64,000 nt of DNA from Adineta steineri (GCA_905250115.1 CAJNOI010000017.1:200685-264684), one strand, 5' to 3'; positions 27,618-39,560 are shown, counted from the stretch's first letter. Numbers and translations: made by a program. The notes: a model not told the origin generated them from the sequence alone.

Positions 27618-28430
27618 ATGGATAATTATTGGTATTCTTCACATATTTTTCTTATCTTTATTTCAACTATAACATTATGTTATTGTCAAATAGCTCCATA
27701 TATAACTGAACCAAAATTAGCATTTGTTATTCCAATAAATTCAACAGCATTAACTTTAACTTGGCAATTTGCAGATTTATCCGTTGATCGATCTGATTTG
27801 ATACAAATATCTATTATTTTTTATGAATATTATTATAGTTATAATAAAACATATCCATCAATAGATTACACATTTACATCAACGAATAAAACAATAACAA
27901 ATTTAACGAAAAATTTCGAATTAGTTAATGCTTATTATTATGTTTGTTGTTCATCAAATTCATCAATTACAAATGTTACTCAATATCTATTCGTTACAAA
28001 TTGTATATTAACTCGTACATGTTTACGTTCAAATGCTGCATGTCCATCGCCATCAAATGTTTTGATTTCATCAACAAACATTCAATCGAATTCATTTCTT
28101 ATTTCATTTCTCTGGCCAAATGATTTACCATATACACCAGTTTCATTTACTACACAATTGATTAATACTAATCAAACAGGTAATGCATTAAGCTTAATAC
28201 AAAATACTACATATACAAATCGATCTTATCAATTTACTGGTCTACAATCGAGAATGACTTATACAATTAATACAAGTTTTACTTATACTATTCTTAATAG
28301 TATGACAAAGACGAATACAACTATTTTAACAGTAATAACATCTTGTTCATTGAAACTAGTTTATACCGGTGATTTCTTAATTAGTTTTTTTTTCGTTCTC
28401 GGTGATCTTGTTTACAATATTTTCTTATAA
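27618..28430 (+). CDS. Secreted or membrane FN3-like glycoprotein
   Basis: The single-exon reading frame from the ATG at 27618 gives 270 aa. A hydrophobic N-terminus (IFLIFISTITLCYCQ) is a likely signal peptide. Two fibronectin-III-like units follow: one with STALTLTWQFAD, another with SNSFLISFLWPNDLPYTP and an YQFTGLQSRMTYTI strand. Asn sequons are numerous. The last about 20 residues are hydrophobic (LISFFFVLGDLVYNIFL), which could anchor the protein or be read-through into an intron. The specific function is unknown. Confidence 0.7.
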   Translation: MDNYWYSSHIFLIFISTITLCYCQIAPYITEPKLAFVIPINSTALTLTWQFADLSVDRSDLIQISIIFYEYYYSYNKTYPSIDYTFTSTNKTITNLTKNFELVNAYYYVCCSSNSSITNVTQYLFVTNCILTRTCLRSNAACPSPSNVLISSTNIQSNSFLISFLWPNDLPYTPVSFTTQLINTNQTGNALSLIQNTTYTNRSYQFTGLQSRMTYTINTSFTYTILNSMTKTNTTILTVITSCSLKLVYTGDFLISFFFVLGDLVYNIFL

Positions 28431-28921
28431 ATAAAACTTTAATGTATAATTCATAATCTTCATTTTCAGTACTAAAAAGAATATTTCGATAGATAACAGC
28501 AGCGGCAGATCTAGCTATTCGGCGACCACCACCCCGTCGAAAATAGATACTTTGACAAATACTGGAAACAGGTAGAACACCACAGGTTTCTTTCATAAAA
28601 AATAATACTACTTTCCACTTTTTTTATAAACCGCCACCGCCCCCGGAAAACAGTAGGTTACATTAATACTGTCATGAATTGAATCACACCAAGTTATTGA
28701 TGAAGGACATCAAGTCCGGTTAATGGCTGATCTATTTAAATTTATCAGGTTATTAATCATAAGTATTTTTTCCAATTAATGACTTAAATCATTAATAATG
28801 TCTATTAAGCGTTATCATAATGTTTGATTTAATATGCCAAAAGAATATATATTCGATCTTAATCTAAGTTTATTTTTTTGTTTTGTATTAAGAAAAAAGC
28901 AATAAACAAATGAAACAGAAT
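28431..28921. other. Spacer between convergent genes
   Basis: The segment 28498-28660 is richer in GC (CAGCGGCAGATCTAG start, later CCGCCACCGCCCCCGG), similar in flavour to hAT-MITE ends, but a matching inverted end and target duplication were not found. No gene recognised. Confidence 0.4.
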
Positions 28922-29156
28922 CTAAGAATCAATAGTTCTTTCATACCAAATTAAAATGGAATGTCCATAAATAAACTAGAAAACAAAAATATTCATTATG
29001 ATTTTCTTTCATTATAAAAAAAATAAATCTTACAGTTAACTTTGTTTTTTTTGCTTTAACATTTGATGAATTAATGTAATGATAAAGAATAATTAATAAA
29101 AATACCATAACATTAAGTATATTAGCAATGATAGCTAATTGCACATCAGTAATCAT
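28922..29156 (-). CDS. OST4: Oligosaccharyltransferase small subunit OST4
   Basis: Exon 1 (29156-29034) encodes MITDVQLAIIANILNVMV and continues to a Lys-rich end. It is a one-helix membrane protein matching the OST4 family start to finish. OST4 stabilises the catalytic STT3 subunit of the ER N-glycosylation complex. A GTAAGA donor at 29033 and a TTTCTAG acceptor lead in phase to exon 2 (28975-28922), which adds 17 residues before a TAG. OST4 is normally only about 36-40 residues, so this tail is unusual and exon 2 is less certain than exon 1. An acceptor-like AACAG precedes the ATG by two bases. Confidence 0.85.
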
Positions 29157-29810
29157 GACTGTTTATTAAATAAACTATTCGGTTTATTTTTTGTGATATC
29201 TAAAATAAATATATTGAATTAGAAGATTTAGAATGTTCATTACTGATTGTGATGTTATTTGTTTCTCCTGTATTTAGATTTGAAGATTTGTTTTTTTCTT
29301 ATTGGTGAAAACTCATCCAATTGTATATGATGACTAATAGGACGTCGCTTCCATTTGGTTAAGATAAAAGAAAAATCGTTATATTATTTTATTGTACAAA
29401 TTATTATCAAATATCATCGAAATATTTATTTTTATGGTCTCACGCATAGAATAAATGATTCCTGTCTGTTTTTTTTAATGCACATCTCATATGAATAATA
29501 ATTACCAATAAGAAGTACATAGATAAGATATATACATATGTATATATCAAAATTACTTAAGAAATAAGTGAAGAGGGGGCTTTTTTTGCACGAGGCAAAA
29601 CACACAACAAGGTTTATGTATGTTTCATCAGAATAAATTATAATATCAAAAAATTAAATGTGTGAGAGAGAGAGGGAGAATAAAATAGAGATCGACTTGG
29701 TTGAATGAGTTTCACTAAATATGTGGATATATAAATGAGTGTAGATCAATATTTTTATATTACGTACAAGGTTTTCATTAGGAGCAAATTGTTAATAATA
29801 TATTATCAAA
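29157..29810. other. Intergenic between divergent genes
   Basis: It contains a GA tract near 29663-29680 and short TA repeats. No gene or clear promoter element seen. Confidence 0.5.
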
Positions 29811-31436
29811 ATGAATAGTGTTGATGCTGCTTTTAATCAAGCTGATGTTAACCATGATGGAGGTTTGAATCAAGCTGAATTTCGAGAATTTCTAGCACGA
29901 AATTCTATTGGTGGTACTAGTACTTCAAATTATTCAGTAAACAATGAATTCAATAATCTTGAAGGTACTGATGGTTATGGTTCATTAGGATTTCGTTCAT
30001 CAAGCTATGAAGGAACTGATCTAGGTTATGCTGGTGCTGGTTATGGAGCATCTTCATACGAATCATCAGCATTTCGTTCATCAGTTGGAACTATCGGTGG
30101 TGATGTAACAAATCTTAATGTGGTTGGTGCAGCAGGAGTTTCGAATGCTGATGCAGCTGCGGCGAGATTTTCAACTGCAACACGAACATCGACTTTTCAG
30201 CAGCAATATGAAACAGATGCGCAAGGTAATTTCAAAGATTCTAATCCACAAATTATACGACGACCAGCTCCCAGTGGACCTGTTACGTATACACAAAATA
30301 TCAAAGTTCGATTTCTTCAACCACCTGCTGTTCCACCACCAGGAGTAAAATCTTTTTCGAAAGATTCATATATATTGTATTTATGTATATTATTAATTTT
30401 AGCCATTGATTATCAAAGAAGTACGACCACCTCAACCACCACCACCAGCTCCACTTCGAGTTCGTCAACAAGCTCCACCTTTACCTCAAGCACCTCCACT
30501 TATTTTACGTGAAAAACCTCCTCCAGCACCTGCAGTTGTTGCATCTCAAACTGGTAAAAACAAAAGACGACGTTATTTTCCTGTTTTGCATCGATTAATT
30601 TTTTTGTTTTAGTTGTTCGAAATTTGGCTGCAATTGCAGTTCCACCTCGATCAGTTGTCATCGAACGTTTACCAGCAGCTCCACCAAAACCTCGTAAGAT
30701 CTTTTATTTTTGATAAAAATTTTTTTTATGGAATTGACTATGATCAGGTGATATTGTCATTGAACGTTGGATTCCTTACGGACCTCAAGCAGAACGAAAA
30801 ACAATTGTTCAACGTGCTGCAGCAGCTGTAGCCTATGCAAGACCACATAATGTTATCATTCAATATGAAGCACCACAGGTTCGTGTTATTCGACAATTTC
30901 AACGTCTTGGTGTTACACAAGAAAATCCTCAAGAATATATTCAACGTTATGGAGCAACTCTGTTCGATTCACAAACATTGGTACAACAAGCACGTGCTGC
31001 TGGTGTAGTTGAAGATATTGTAAGTTATTGATGATTGGTACTATACTACTAAACTAATAAATCTATTTAGTCACCACCTGCTATATCCAATGCAGTTAGT
31101 TCTAACATATCTGAATTTTCGTCTTCATCATCGACTGGTGCTTTCAATTTAGAAGGTAATACTAATGGTGCAATTGATGTAGTTTCTAACATTAGTGGTG
31201 GTGGTGCTAATGGTGCTGCTAATCGTGCCTCATTCTATGAATCAACATCTTATTCATCAGGTGGTGGTGGTGGTGATATCTCTGGATTTGGTTATGGAGG
31301 AATTGGCTCATTATCATATGACTCATCATCTTATGGCTCATCAAATGGTGGAGTAGCTGATGCATTATTTTCTGCTGTTGATACAAATAATGATGGTGTT
31401 ATAAGTCGATCAGAATTTCGAAATGCAGGTCTTTAA
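29811..31436 (+). CDS. EF-hand and Pro-rich protein with an alveolin-like core
   Basis: Five exons (29811-30344, 30403-30553, 30613-30693, 30748-31019, 31071-31436) join in phase to give 467 aa. Residues 1-25 form an EF-hand (loop DVNHDGGLNQAEF) and the last 25 form another (DTNNDGVISRSEF). Between them are Gly/Ser/Tyr-rich linkers, a Pro-rich stretch (RPPQPPPPAP) and a charged core reading SVVIERLPAAPPKP, DIVIERWIPYGP and KTIVQRAAAAV. Such V/I-E-R-W/L-P repeats recall cytoskeletal alveolin-like proteins, but that is only a resemblance. No signal peptide. The symmetrical EF-hands suggest calcium-dependent assembly of a structural protein. It ends before a CT microsatellite and the N gap. Confidence 0.8.
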
Positions 31437-31703
31437 ATTTTAAGATAACTCATTCTTCTCTCTCTCTCTCTTTCATTCCCTTGATACATATACATGAAAA
31501 CAATTAGTAACTTAGGTATTCAAATAATTTTTAGTTTCTTTTTTTTTCTTCTTCTTATTAATTCTATATAGTTTTATTATAACATAACTTTAATTTCTTT
31601 GCAATATTGATAGAATAAAATGACTTAATATATATATAACATTAATTTTCAGAAACCATATGCATATCAATATAATTAATATATATTCTTTCTTTTTTTT
31701 TTT

Positions 31704-31803
31704 NNNNNNNNNNNNNNNNNNNNNNNNNNNNNNNNNNNNNNNNNNNNNNNNNNNNNNNNNNNNNNNNNNNNNNNNNNNNNNNNNNNNNNNNNNNNNNNNN
31801 NNN
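31704..31803. other. Scaffold gap of 100 N
   Basis: Exactly 100 N follow a poly-T run. The size is probably a placeholder, so distance and even adjacency of the two sides are uncertain. The 5' part of the next gene may be missing here. Confidence 0.98.
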
Positions 31804-31848
31804 ATCAAACATTTCATATTTATCTATTTTAAATTCTTTTTATCATAG

Positions 31849-33520
31849 CTACAGCTTCTACAGTACGATGGAACTCTACAGGCACGACTGTCGCTGGCAA
31901 TGCTGGCGGTACATCAGGAGTAAGCGCAGGTCTGCTCAAGGGACCTTACGTTGTGAGAATTGATTCATCAAATGCTCTCTATATTGCTGAGGTGGATAAC
32001 CATCGAATACAAAAATGGATTATAGGGGACTCAATAGGTGTAACTGTTGCTGGGCAGGCAGATGGAACATCGGGTGCTTCTTCTACCACTCTTAATGCAC
32101 CACCCGGTCTTGCAATCGATTCAAGCAACAATATGTACATCGTCGATAAATTCAATCAGCGAGTGATGTACTGGGCAAGTGGTGCATCATCTGGTTCGAT
32201 GATCGCTGGGACAGGTAAGAAAAATGAAAGAAGTTTATTCTCTATTATACTCAGAACATGATATACTTGTTTCTGAAAAGTGCGCCATAAAATAATTATT
32301 TTATAGCTTTGATCTTCATTGAACATTCTTACTCTTATTATAAAAACAGTTCAAAAAGCTTTTCACATCTTTTAACTTTCTTACAAATTGTCCTGTAAAA
32401 TGAACACGGCGGAGAAAACACGTATTTGTATTTAAAATTTAATGTTTAGGTCAGAAAAGTCGACAGATTCACTCGTCATTTATATCGATAAGTAGATCAA
32501 TAGTAATTTAATATAGAGTTAGAGGGATTATTATTCCAGGGACGTATCGCTATAATTTCAAATAGCAAGATTAACAAATTCTATACTGAATGAAATCCCA
32601 TTTTTTACGAGCTTTTATTTAGTATATAATTTGTCAGTCTTGCTATTTAAAATCGCAGCGATACAACTTTGGAATAATGTTGTCTCCAAGTCTGTAGAAT
32701 AGTAAAAATAATGCTTCACAATTCGATAGTCTTTTTGAATAATATAAACACACGTAAATAAACAGTTCAAATATCGTATTCCTATTTCCTAACTAGATAT
32801 TATTATCAGAATAAAATAAAAACAAAATGTGGTAGTAACAGCATTTTTTTATAAAACATCATTAAATTCGATCTGTCTTCAGGTTCCCCTGGAAGTGCAA
32901 ACAATCAGTTTAATCGTCCTAATGCGATTGAACTTGTTTCGAGCTCGGGCACTCTGTACATCAGTGATCTAGACAATCAACGTATCATGCAATATCTTAA
33001 AGGTGCTTCGTCAGGCACTGTAGTTGCGGGTGGAAATGGAGCAGGAACGGGCAGTACACAGTTGTGGCATCCATGCGGATTTACTCTGGATTCATCGACG
33101 AATAGTTTAATAATTGCCAGTTATTATGCACATAGTGTAGTTCGTTGGGTAATAGGTGATACTAGTTGGACACTTCTTGCTGGCAGTAGTGGAGTAAGCG
33201 GATCTTCGTCAACACATTTAAATAATCCAATTGGTGTAGCAATTGATCAATATGGAAATATATATGTAGCTGATTCAGGCAATCATCGTATTCAATTTTT
33301 CTTGCCTGGTCAATCTGAGGCTACTACAATTGCGGGCGTTACTGGTTCGTCTGGCACAAGCGCTACTCAATTAAATGCACCGTTTGGAGTAACACTAGAT
33401 AGTCAATTCAATTTATATGTGGCAGATAACGGTAATAACCGAGTGCAAAGATACAGAAGATGTGTGAGTATGGATGCCGATAATTATTCATATTCGGCTA
33501 TGGCAACAACTGAGAGCTGA
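31849..33520 (+). CDS. NHL-repeat protein, 5' end lost at the gap
   Basis: Exons 31849-32214 and 32883-33520 join in phase; the first starts at an acceptor (TATCATAG) in mid-codon, so upstream exons are missing. The protein is a run of NHL beta-propeller blades with the repeated pattern DSSNALYIAEVDNHRIQKW, SSNNMYIVDKFNQRV, YGNIYVADSGNHRIQ and NLYVADNGNNRVQ, separated by TVAG/TIAG turns. NHL propellers are binding surfaces, here probably extracellular. A GTGAGT donor follows YRRC near 33464, so the true gene may continue into another exon rather than stop at 33520. Intron 32215-32882 (668 bp) contains an inverted-repeat insertion. Related genes lie at 39561-45199. Confidence 0.85.
32528..32682. 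repeat. Inverted-repeat (MITE-like) element in the NHL gene intron
   Basis: ATTATTCCAGGGACGTATCG near 32529 is mirrored by CGATACAACTTTGGAATAAT near 32659. Inner parts of the arms also pair (AAATAGCAAGATTAACAAATT / AATTTGTCAGTCTTGCTATTT in part). Arms are about 55-58 bp around a loop of about 40 bp. The target duplication is unclear. Confidence 0.65.
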
Positions 33521-36021
33521 CAATGAATATACTACTTACATTCTTCTTCTTCTTTTTAGTTACTTATATTTATCCACGCTAATAAATTTTCATCGTTCTT
33601 TACTTCGCTTATGTCTCGTTGAACAAAAACATGTAGCTTTTACCTTCTATCATTATTTTCATTTTATAGCAGCATATTTTATTGAAAAATAAATATTATA
33701 AGCAACATATAAAATAGTACTAAATCTTTCAATGATATATTGGATCACCATACATCAGATCGATGAATCAGCTTCTACCTCGTAAACTATGCTGACCTGT
33801 GTACAGTTTGCATATAGATTTCGATTTGCTCTTACTTACAGGATTTGGATATAATTCTTATTATTATTTGGTATCCTCACTAAATTCACATCCACACTCC
33901 TGGAGATATTAGCTCAAAAATATCTTGAAAGCACATCAGAAACATAATTTTGCCTATCAATCATTGAGAAGAAAACTGCTTGACAATTTTTTTTTAATAT
34001 TTTTTTCTTTCAAGATGTTTCTACTGGTGAGAATAAAATCAAAATGAGGTTTTCGAGTGAAAAAGAATTAGATTTTCCTAAATTTTTTTAGGGTGTGGAT
34101 ATGGGTGGTTGATAAGTTAAATGCTCACTATCTTGAGGGTGTATGGGTGTGGGTACGCGTGTAATCTTTTTCTTTTCGTCTGCAATCCAATTAGTACCTT
34201 TATCGATCATGATTTATGAAAGTAAAATAAATATTTTACAGAGAAAATTTTGTGATTAATATTCAAAACTTACAATATATGAATAAATTCTTTCAGCTGA
34301 TTTCTCAATTGTTAAAATTTTAAATTAATTGAAAAACTTAAATATTAACTTTAGTAATTAAAATAATTCCTAATTTCTTTTTTCAATATTTTATAATATA
34401 TAATTTGTATTCTAAAAACAACATTAATCCCCTAATAAAAAATAATGTTGTTCTTTTGAAATAATATCGATAGAATTATTCACAATGAGAGGATCACTAA
34501 ACATATATTCAACAAAACAATTCTTTTGAAGAATTGAAATAGGTTTTTTTTACGAATTATTCATCTGAACAATAACAAAATTGTGCAATGAAAGTTTTCC
34601 TTTCTAATCAAAACCAATTAGATTAATTTGGTTTTCTTTTTCATGACAGATATTTATTCAACATTTCTAAATCTATCATAAATTATTAATTCAATTTTTT
34701 CTTTCTAATAAAATGTTTCCATTTATCTATAGACCTTACATAATTTATACTTTAGAAATACATTAATTTGAAACAATAATTTATTCCAAATAAATATTAA
34801 CTTTATACAGGAATTTTATGATTACTTATAATAGAAGATTAATTGATTGAGCTGAGTGTTATTGTTAATAATAATTCTATTAAATATTTTCAATTCATTT
34901 TTAAGTTTAATTATTTAATAAAAATAATTCGGAGACTTTATTCTTTTATTTTACGGTAAATAAAAACTAAAATTCCTTCGGTCTTATTTTTAAATCATTA
35001 ATGTTTGAAATATTTAAAATTGATTAAAACTCTAATATATCAAATGTTTTATTTGATTAATTTGAAATAGTTTTTCAACTCATTAATCAATTAAAAAGGA
35101 AATGACAGTACCATGATCAACTAATATTCAGATTCAAATCCCTTAAGATAGTTTAACTTTATCTTTCATACGTACAATTAATAAGTTAACAGGCAAAAGT
35201 CGATTCAAATCGGTCTTTTTTATCTCTTTTCTAATATGGATATTCCTTGAAAAGTTCTGACGTAAGTCATTAATCTGGTATTTTAGAAATATTACAAATC
35301 TGGTATAAAGATAGAAAAAGGAAATAACACAGAATTAGTATAAGTAAAATACCCATTACATAGGAAATAAATCGATATGATGGTAAAAACCAGTATAAAG
35401 GAAAAAAGGATTGGAGTAGAATGAATCGATATGAAACAAAAACAAAAACCGACAAGCAAGTATATAGAAAAAAAAGGAAGCGTTTATGTACACATACGTC
35501 TTGAGGATGTGGGTGTCGGTCTAGGCATCGGTGCTCTCTTTAGATCAACGAGGGACACCTACACCAATTCGTCGCCGGTCTATTAATCAGACATAAGATG
35601 TTCTTTCTTATAGCATTACTCGAGTAGTTGTTAAGGAGATGATCAAGAGGCGACACACTACTATCCGCCAATTCAGTTTAATAGTAATGGCACGATTGAT
35701 TTAAGTCATAACGAGAGCTGAACAGCAAAAAATCGGCCTGATTTTGCTTCATCCATACCAGTGAATTTTTCTAGATTTTGCGACATTACCGAACTTTGAA
35801 CCTCAGTTTTTTTCATTGTTTTTTGACAGAACACAAGAAACCTCGCTGTGGCGATATTTACAAAACAAAAACACGTCATGACAGAACATCACATTACAAC
35901 ACGCACGTAATAATGTGTCACCATTACTCATTAGAAGAAGCGAAAAAAAAACCCAGTGATCGAAACTATAAAAGGACCAGGATTTGTATTCAAGTTTACG
36001 AAGAAACAGCTTATACTTAAC
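33521..36021. other. Intergenic, 2.5 kb
   Basis: Mostly AT-rich without ORFs of interest. G-rich telomere-like motifs (GGGTGTATGGGTGTGGG near 34137, GATGTGGGTGTCGG near 35505) stand out. The final 60 bp hold a TATA box for the exonuclease gene. Confidence 0.5.
35967..35975 (+). promoter_or_regulatory. TATA box of the exonuclease gene
   Basis: TATAAAAGG lies 47-55 bp upstream of the ATG at 36022, in a suitable position for a short 5' UTR. Confidence 0.55.
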
Positions 36022-36839
36022 ATGACAGCGACGAATTCTCGTATACTTTCCATCGATGTTGAATGTGTGGCTACAAGTCATACACATGATGGTCGAGCTC
36101 CTTGTAGTGTGGCGATTGTGGATGAACAATGTCAAATTATATATACGTCATTAATAAATCCAACAGAAAAAGTTGTCAGCGATCTGTATCCGTTTACAGG
36201 TTTACGAATGAAAGATCTTCTGCAAGCACCTACTCTCGATGAAGTTTTAAAAGAAGTATAGAATCAATTGTACTTGCAACATCAACATAATGATTGTTTT
36301 ATTATTTAGATTCATCCATTGTTTGATGCAACGACAACTATTGTTGGTCAAAGCCCTAAAAATGATATCGAATGGTTAAAACTTGAGAAAGATGTACACT
36401 ATGCACAAATTATTGATCTTAGCGATTGGTTTAAAACAGTCAATGCTCGCTATGGGTCTATAAGGTAAACATATTTCACAGCTCATCATCTAAAACCTGT
36501 TGTTCGTCTAGTTGTTTCTCATTAGCACATGAAGCTTCGACATTATTAGGTATTGATCTGAATGCCGGAAATGGTCATCTAGCTACTCAAGATGCCAAAG
36601 CATCGATGCAATTATATTTAAAATATAAGGTTATCTACGACATTGTCCCTCTATCTGTATATCACTTTTTACTTTAGGATAATGAAAGTGGTAAAGAAAC
36701 AGCTCGTCGTCTTCTACTAAAAACTCGACCTGGTATCACACCAGCCAAAGCGTGCAATTACAATTATGAAAGCGTTTGTTTAGCTGGATATTTCCCTCAA
36801 AAGTGTTCTTGCAATCGACCTTCATTTTCAGATAATTAA
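36022..36839 (+). CDS. DEDDh-family 3'-5' exonuclease
   Basis: Exons 36022-36255, 36310-36464, 36512-36629 and 36678-36839 join in phase to give 222 aa. The RNase T/DnaQ-like fold shows all acidic motifs: ExoI SIDVECV (Asp and Glu), ExoII VGQSPKNDIEWL (Asp) and ExoIII HLATQDAKASM (His and Asp), so it should be active with two metal ions. The closest animal groups by motif are the REXO4/ISG20-like RNA exonucleases. No targeting signal is seen. The C-terminus has four Cys (ACNYNYESVC, CSC). A longer frame exists upstream, but the ATG at 36022, preceded by a TATA box, is preferred. The substrate is unknown. Confidence 0.87.
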
Positions 36840-37251
36840 AACGAACTAACAATATTGCATTTTTCTAATCAGAAGAATTATTTTAAAAAAATTACAAGTC
36901 TTGAGAATCTATCAATAAATACTATATTTGTTATAATATAAAATTTTATAAACAATCGTAAGAATAATACTTAAGACAAAGAAATGTGTATATGGATGGG
37001 TTTGTATGTCAGTGTGGATGTGTTGGATGTATAGAGGGTGTGGGGTGGATGAGAAGATAACATCCACCCACACCCTTCTCGATATGAATGTTATCCGAAA
37101 TTCTCCCAGAGAAGTATCATGAATTTATTTTCTATTTGCATTTGATTTACTTCATATAAATTAATTTGGCAAAATAACCATTTTGTTTTTCATTCACACC
37201 AATTCAAAATTTGTAAATACATTAGTAAAACTTGATCATCAGTGAAATATG
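36840..37251. other. Spacer with a G-rich hairpin
   Basis: A hairpin at 37034-37080 is formed by GGGTGTGGGGTGGATG and CATCCACCCACACCC with a 10-bp loop. Otherwise AT-rich. Confidence 0.6.
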
Positions 37252-38927
37252 CATATCAGCTTGTACGCGCGTGACGCGATGACGTTTTGGCCCACTTCTT
37301 TTTACTTTTCTTCAGAATGATATCAACTAAAATACTTTCTTTTTTCCAGAAACGTATATCTCTATTACCTTCATATCTCCTAAAAATATCAGCTCACAGG
37401 AGTGAATCGTTTGGGAATAAATGGAAAAATGAAGGCCGAAACGCGATGACGAAAAAGGACCAAAAAGTTGAGGGTAACGTGATTCTTCTTTATTTTTCTG
37501 CGAATGTGTACTAAATGTAAGGAAATGTTCTATGCACGGTTTGTAGCCAACAGTTTTAGGTATGCAATGAAGAAAAAATATTATTCGAATCGACTTATTA
37601 TTTTGAAAACAGATCGGTTGGATTAACGTAACGCGATGATGGCCTCGTAACGCGATGATGATGACTTTTGTAGTCCTTTTTCTATGCTTCATTTTTTAAT
37701 ATAAACAACTCTGCGAAGGCAAGATATTATTTTTATTCTATCGCTTAGAGTATACACATGTGAAACATTGTGTTTTTTGATTTTTCTAATGCAAAAAAAT
37801 TGTGAAAAAGACAAACTAGTTAGACTAATATGTATAGTAATATGCGTAAGTCGAAAAAACTTAAAATTTCAGTTAACATTTTTTTCTCGATGATTTACAT
37901 ATGGTTAGATAGAGCTCAAAAAACTACGTGAGAAAATGTACTTTGAATATTTTTTCCTCTTGTATAAAAATCAAAAACTTCAAAATACTGAGATCGCTCT
38001 GTTACTGAGACCGTTTTGTATAGAATGATCTAAGTATTTTGAGGTTTTTCATAAATATACAAAAAGGAAAAAAATTCACAGTACATTTTCTTACGCAGTT
38101 TTTTGAGCTCTATCTAACCATATATAAATCATCAAAAAAAAATGTTAACTGAAATTTTAAGTTTTCTCAACCTCACGTATAGATCATAGAAACGGTAGCG
38201 GATTTAGATTAGTAACTTAATTTTAATTGAACACAATATACTTATCAGACCAATCAGCTTTATTCTTATGGCAATCAGTCAGTAATCAATGAAAAGAACG
38301 ATTACACATATCTTATAGTGATTTTAGCTAATAAATCATCGTCTGAATACGTTTTTTGAAATATACGGAAAAACGTAGAAAACAGTAAAAATCGTCATCG
38401 TGTTACGTAAAATTATTTCAAAACGCAATCTTTTTCAGACAAAAATGCATGTATCAAATAGCCCATGAAAAACTAGCTTTAGTTATCTATTGTTTGTAAA
38501 AAAAAAATTGAGATCAACAGGTGAAAAAAAAACAATATTCATTTTTCGTTACGCGATGACGTTATAAATAGCGTGGTTTTGATTGGGTTCGATATCCAAA
38601 AGTATAGCACATAAAAAATTTGCTATTATAGGAAAAGATACATCTATTAGCGTAGTCTTAATTAGTCTTAATCAACTTCGTATATATCAGACCGTTAGGG
38701 TATACGTGTCAGATGAACTCACGGTCCAAATAGAGAAAATTTCTGTGTCTATTAGTAATCTCTCTGTCGTCAATTATGAAATCTGATTTAAAGCACCTAC
38801 TCACTAAACAAAATATGTTTTTATACACTTTCGACTATGTTCTACAAGATGGTGACAACGGTTTCTCAAAGTTTTTATTTCGAACTCTCACCACTGAAGT
38901 GACACGTTACGCGTACAAGCTGATATG
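37252..38927. mobile_element. 1.7 kb non-coding transposon-like element
   Basis: The ends are a perfect 18-bp inverted repeat, CATATCAGCTTGTACGCG and its complement. The motif ACGCGATGA recurs at about 37271, 37440, 37628, 37647 and 38551, mostly near the ends, and an ACGCG/CGTTACGCG variant is at the right end. A second inverted repeat of about 160 bp per arm lies inside (37846-38008 and 38022-38182). No long ORF. The arrangement suggests a non-autonomous DNA transposon with transposase-binding subterminal repeats. No target duplication was found, so the superfamily is unassigned. Confidence 0.7.
37846..38182. repeat. Large internal inverted repeat of the 1.7 kb element
   Basis: Left and right arms share AAAATTTCAGTTAACATTTT, TGGTTAGATAGAGCTCAAAA and TTTTCC blocks in inverted order around a loop of about 15 bp. 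A transcript across it would form a long hairpin. Confidence 0.8.
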
Positions 38928-39560
38928 TTTTTGAAGGTTTTGTTATTTGCAATGAATAAACTATTTCTGACTATTTTGTGTGTTAATGTAAATATTCAGA
39001 ATGTAAAAATGTAAGAGAAGAATGACCATTTGGTTTCATATAGTCTCAACTATATATACATTAAAGAAAAAATAAAAGATTATTTTTCTTTTCATAATTC
39101 TATAATTATGACTAATAAGCTAAAACATGGAAGAAGAAAAAAGAAAGAGAAAGAAAAAGCAAATATTAATCAGGGATAATGCATGAACGTATATGATGAG
39201 TGTGTTTATAACAGTAGGAATGAATCATCAGTCCTTCTTCGCTTTAGTAAAATATATAATCTCTTTCTCTTTTGCTGTGCAAGGATGAGTGACGATGGGA
39301 GAGAGAATGTGGCTAGCGATATACTGATAACCATTTATGATAACACTCATATTCACAGCATTCCTGGCACTCTTCTTTCGTTTATCTCACCTTCATATAT
39401 CAAAACTCATATCTTCAAGATGAACCAAATTCAAATAATTCTCCTTTCGCGTTTTCCTTTTTCTTTTACTTTAAAACTGAATTTTATTTTTTAAAATGAA
39501 CTACAACAAATAGAAAGCATGTACAAAGAAGCAGAATAAATATTCTTTTAAAGAAGGTTT
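38928..39560. other. Spacer, no gene recognised
   Basis: AT-rich. One open frame (39183-39494) has no recognisable features and is not called. Confidence 0.45.

Noticed and set aside
28498-28660. Possible hAT MITE starting CAGCGGCAGATCTAG
   Set aside because: No matching inverted end and no 8-bp duplication could be found.
38583-38786. 67-codon ORF inside the 1.7 kb element, considered as a transposase fragment
   Set aside because: No catalytic or DNA-binding motif is visible.
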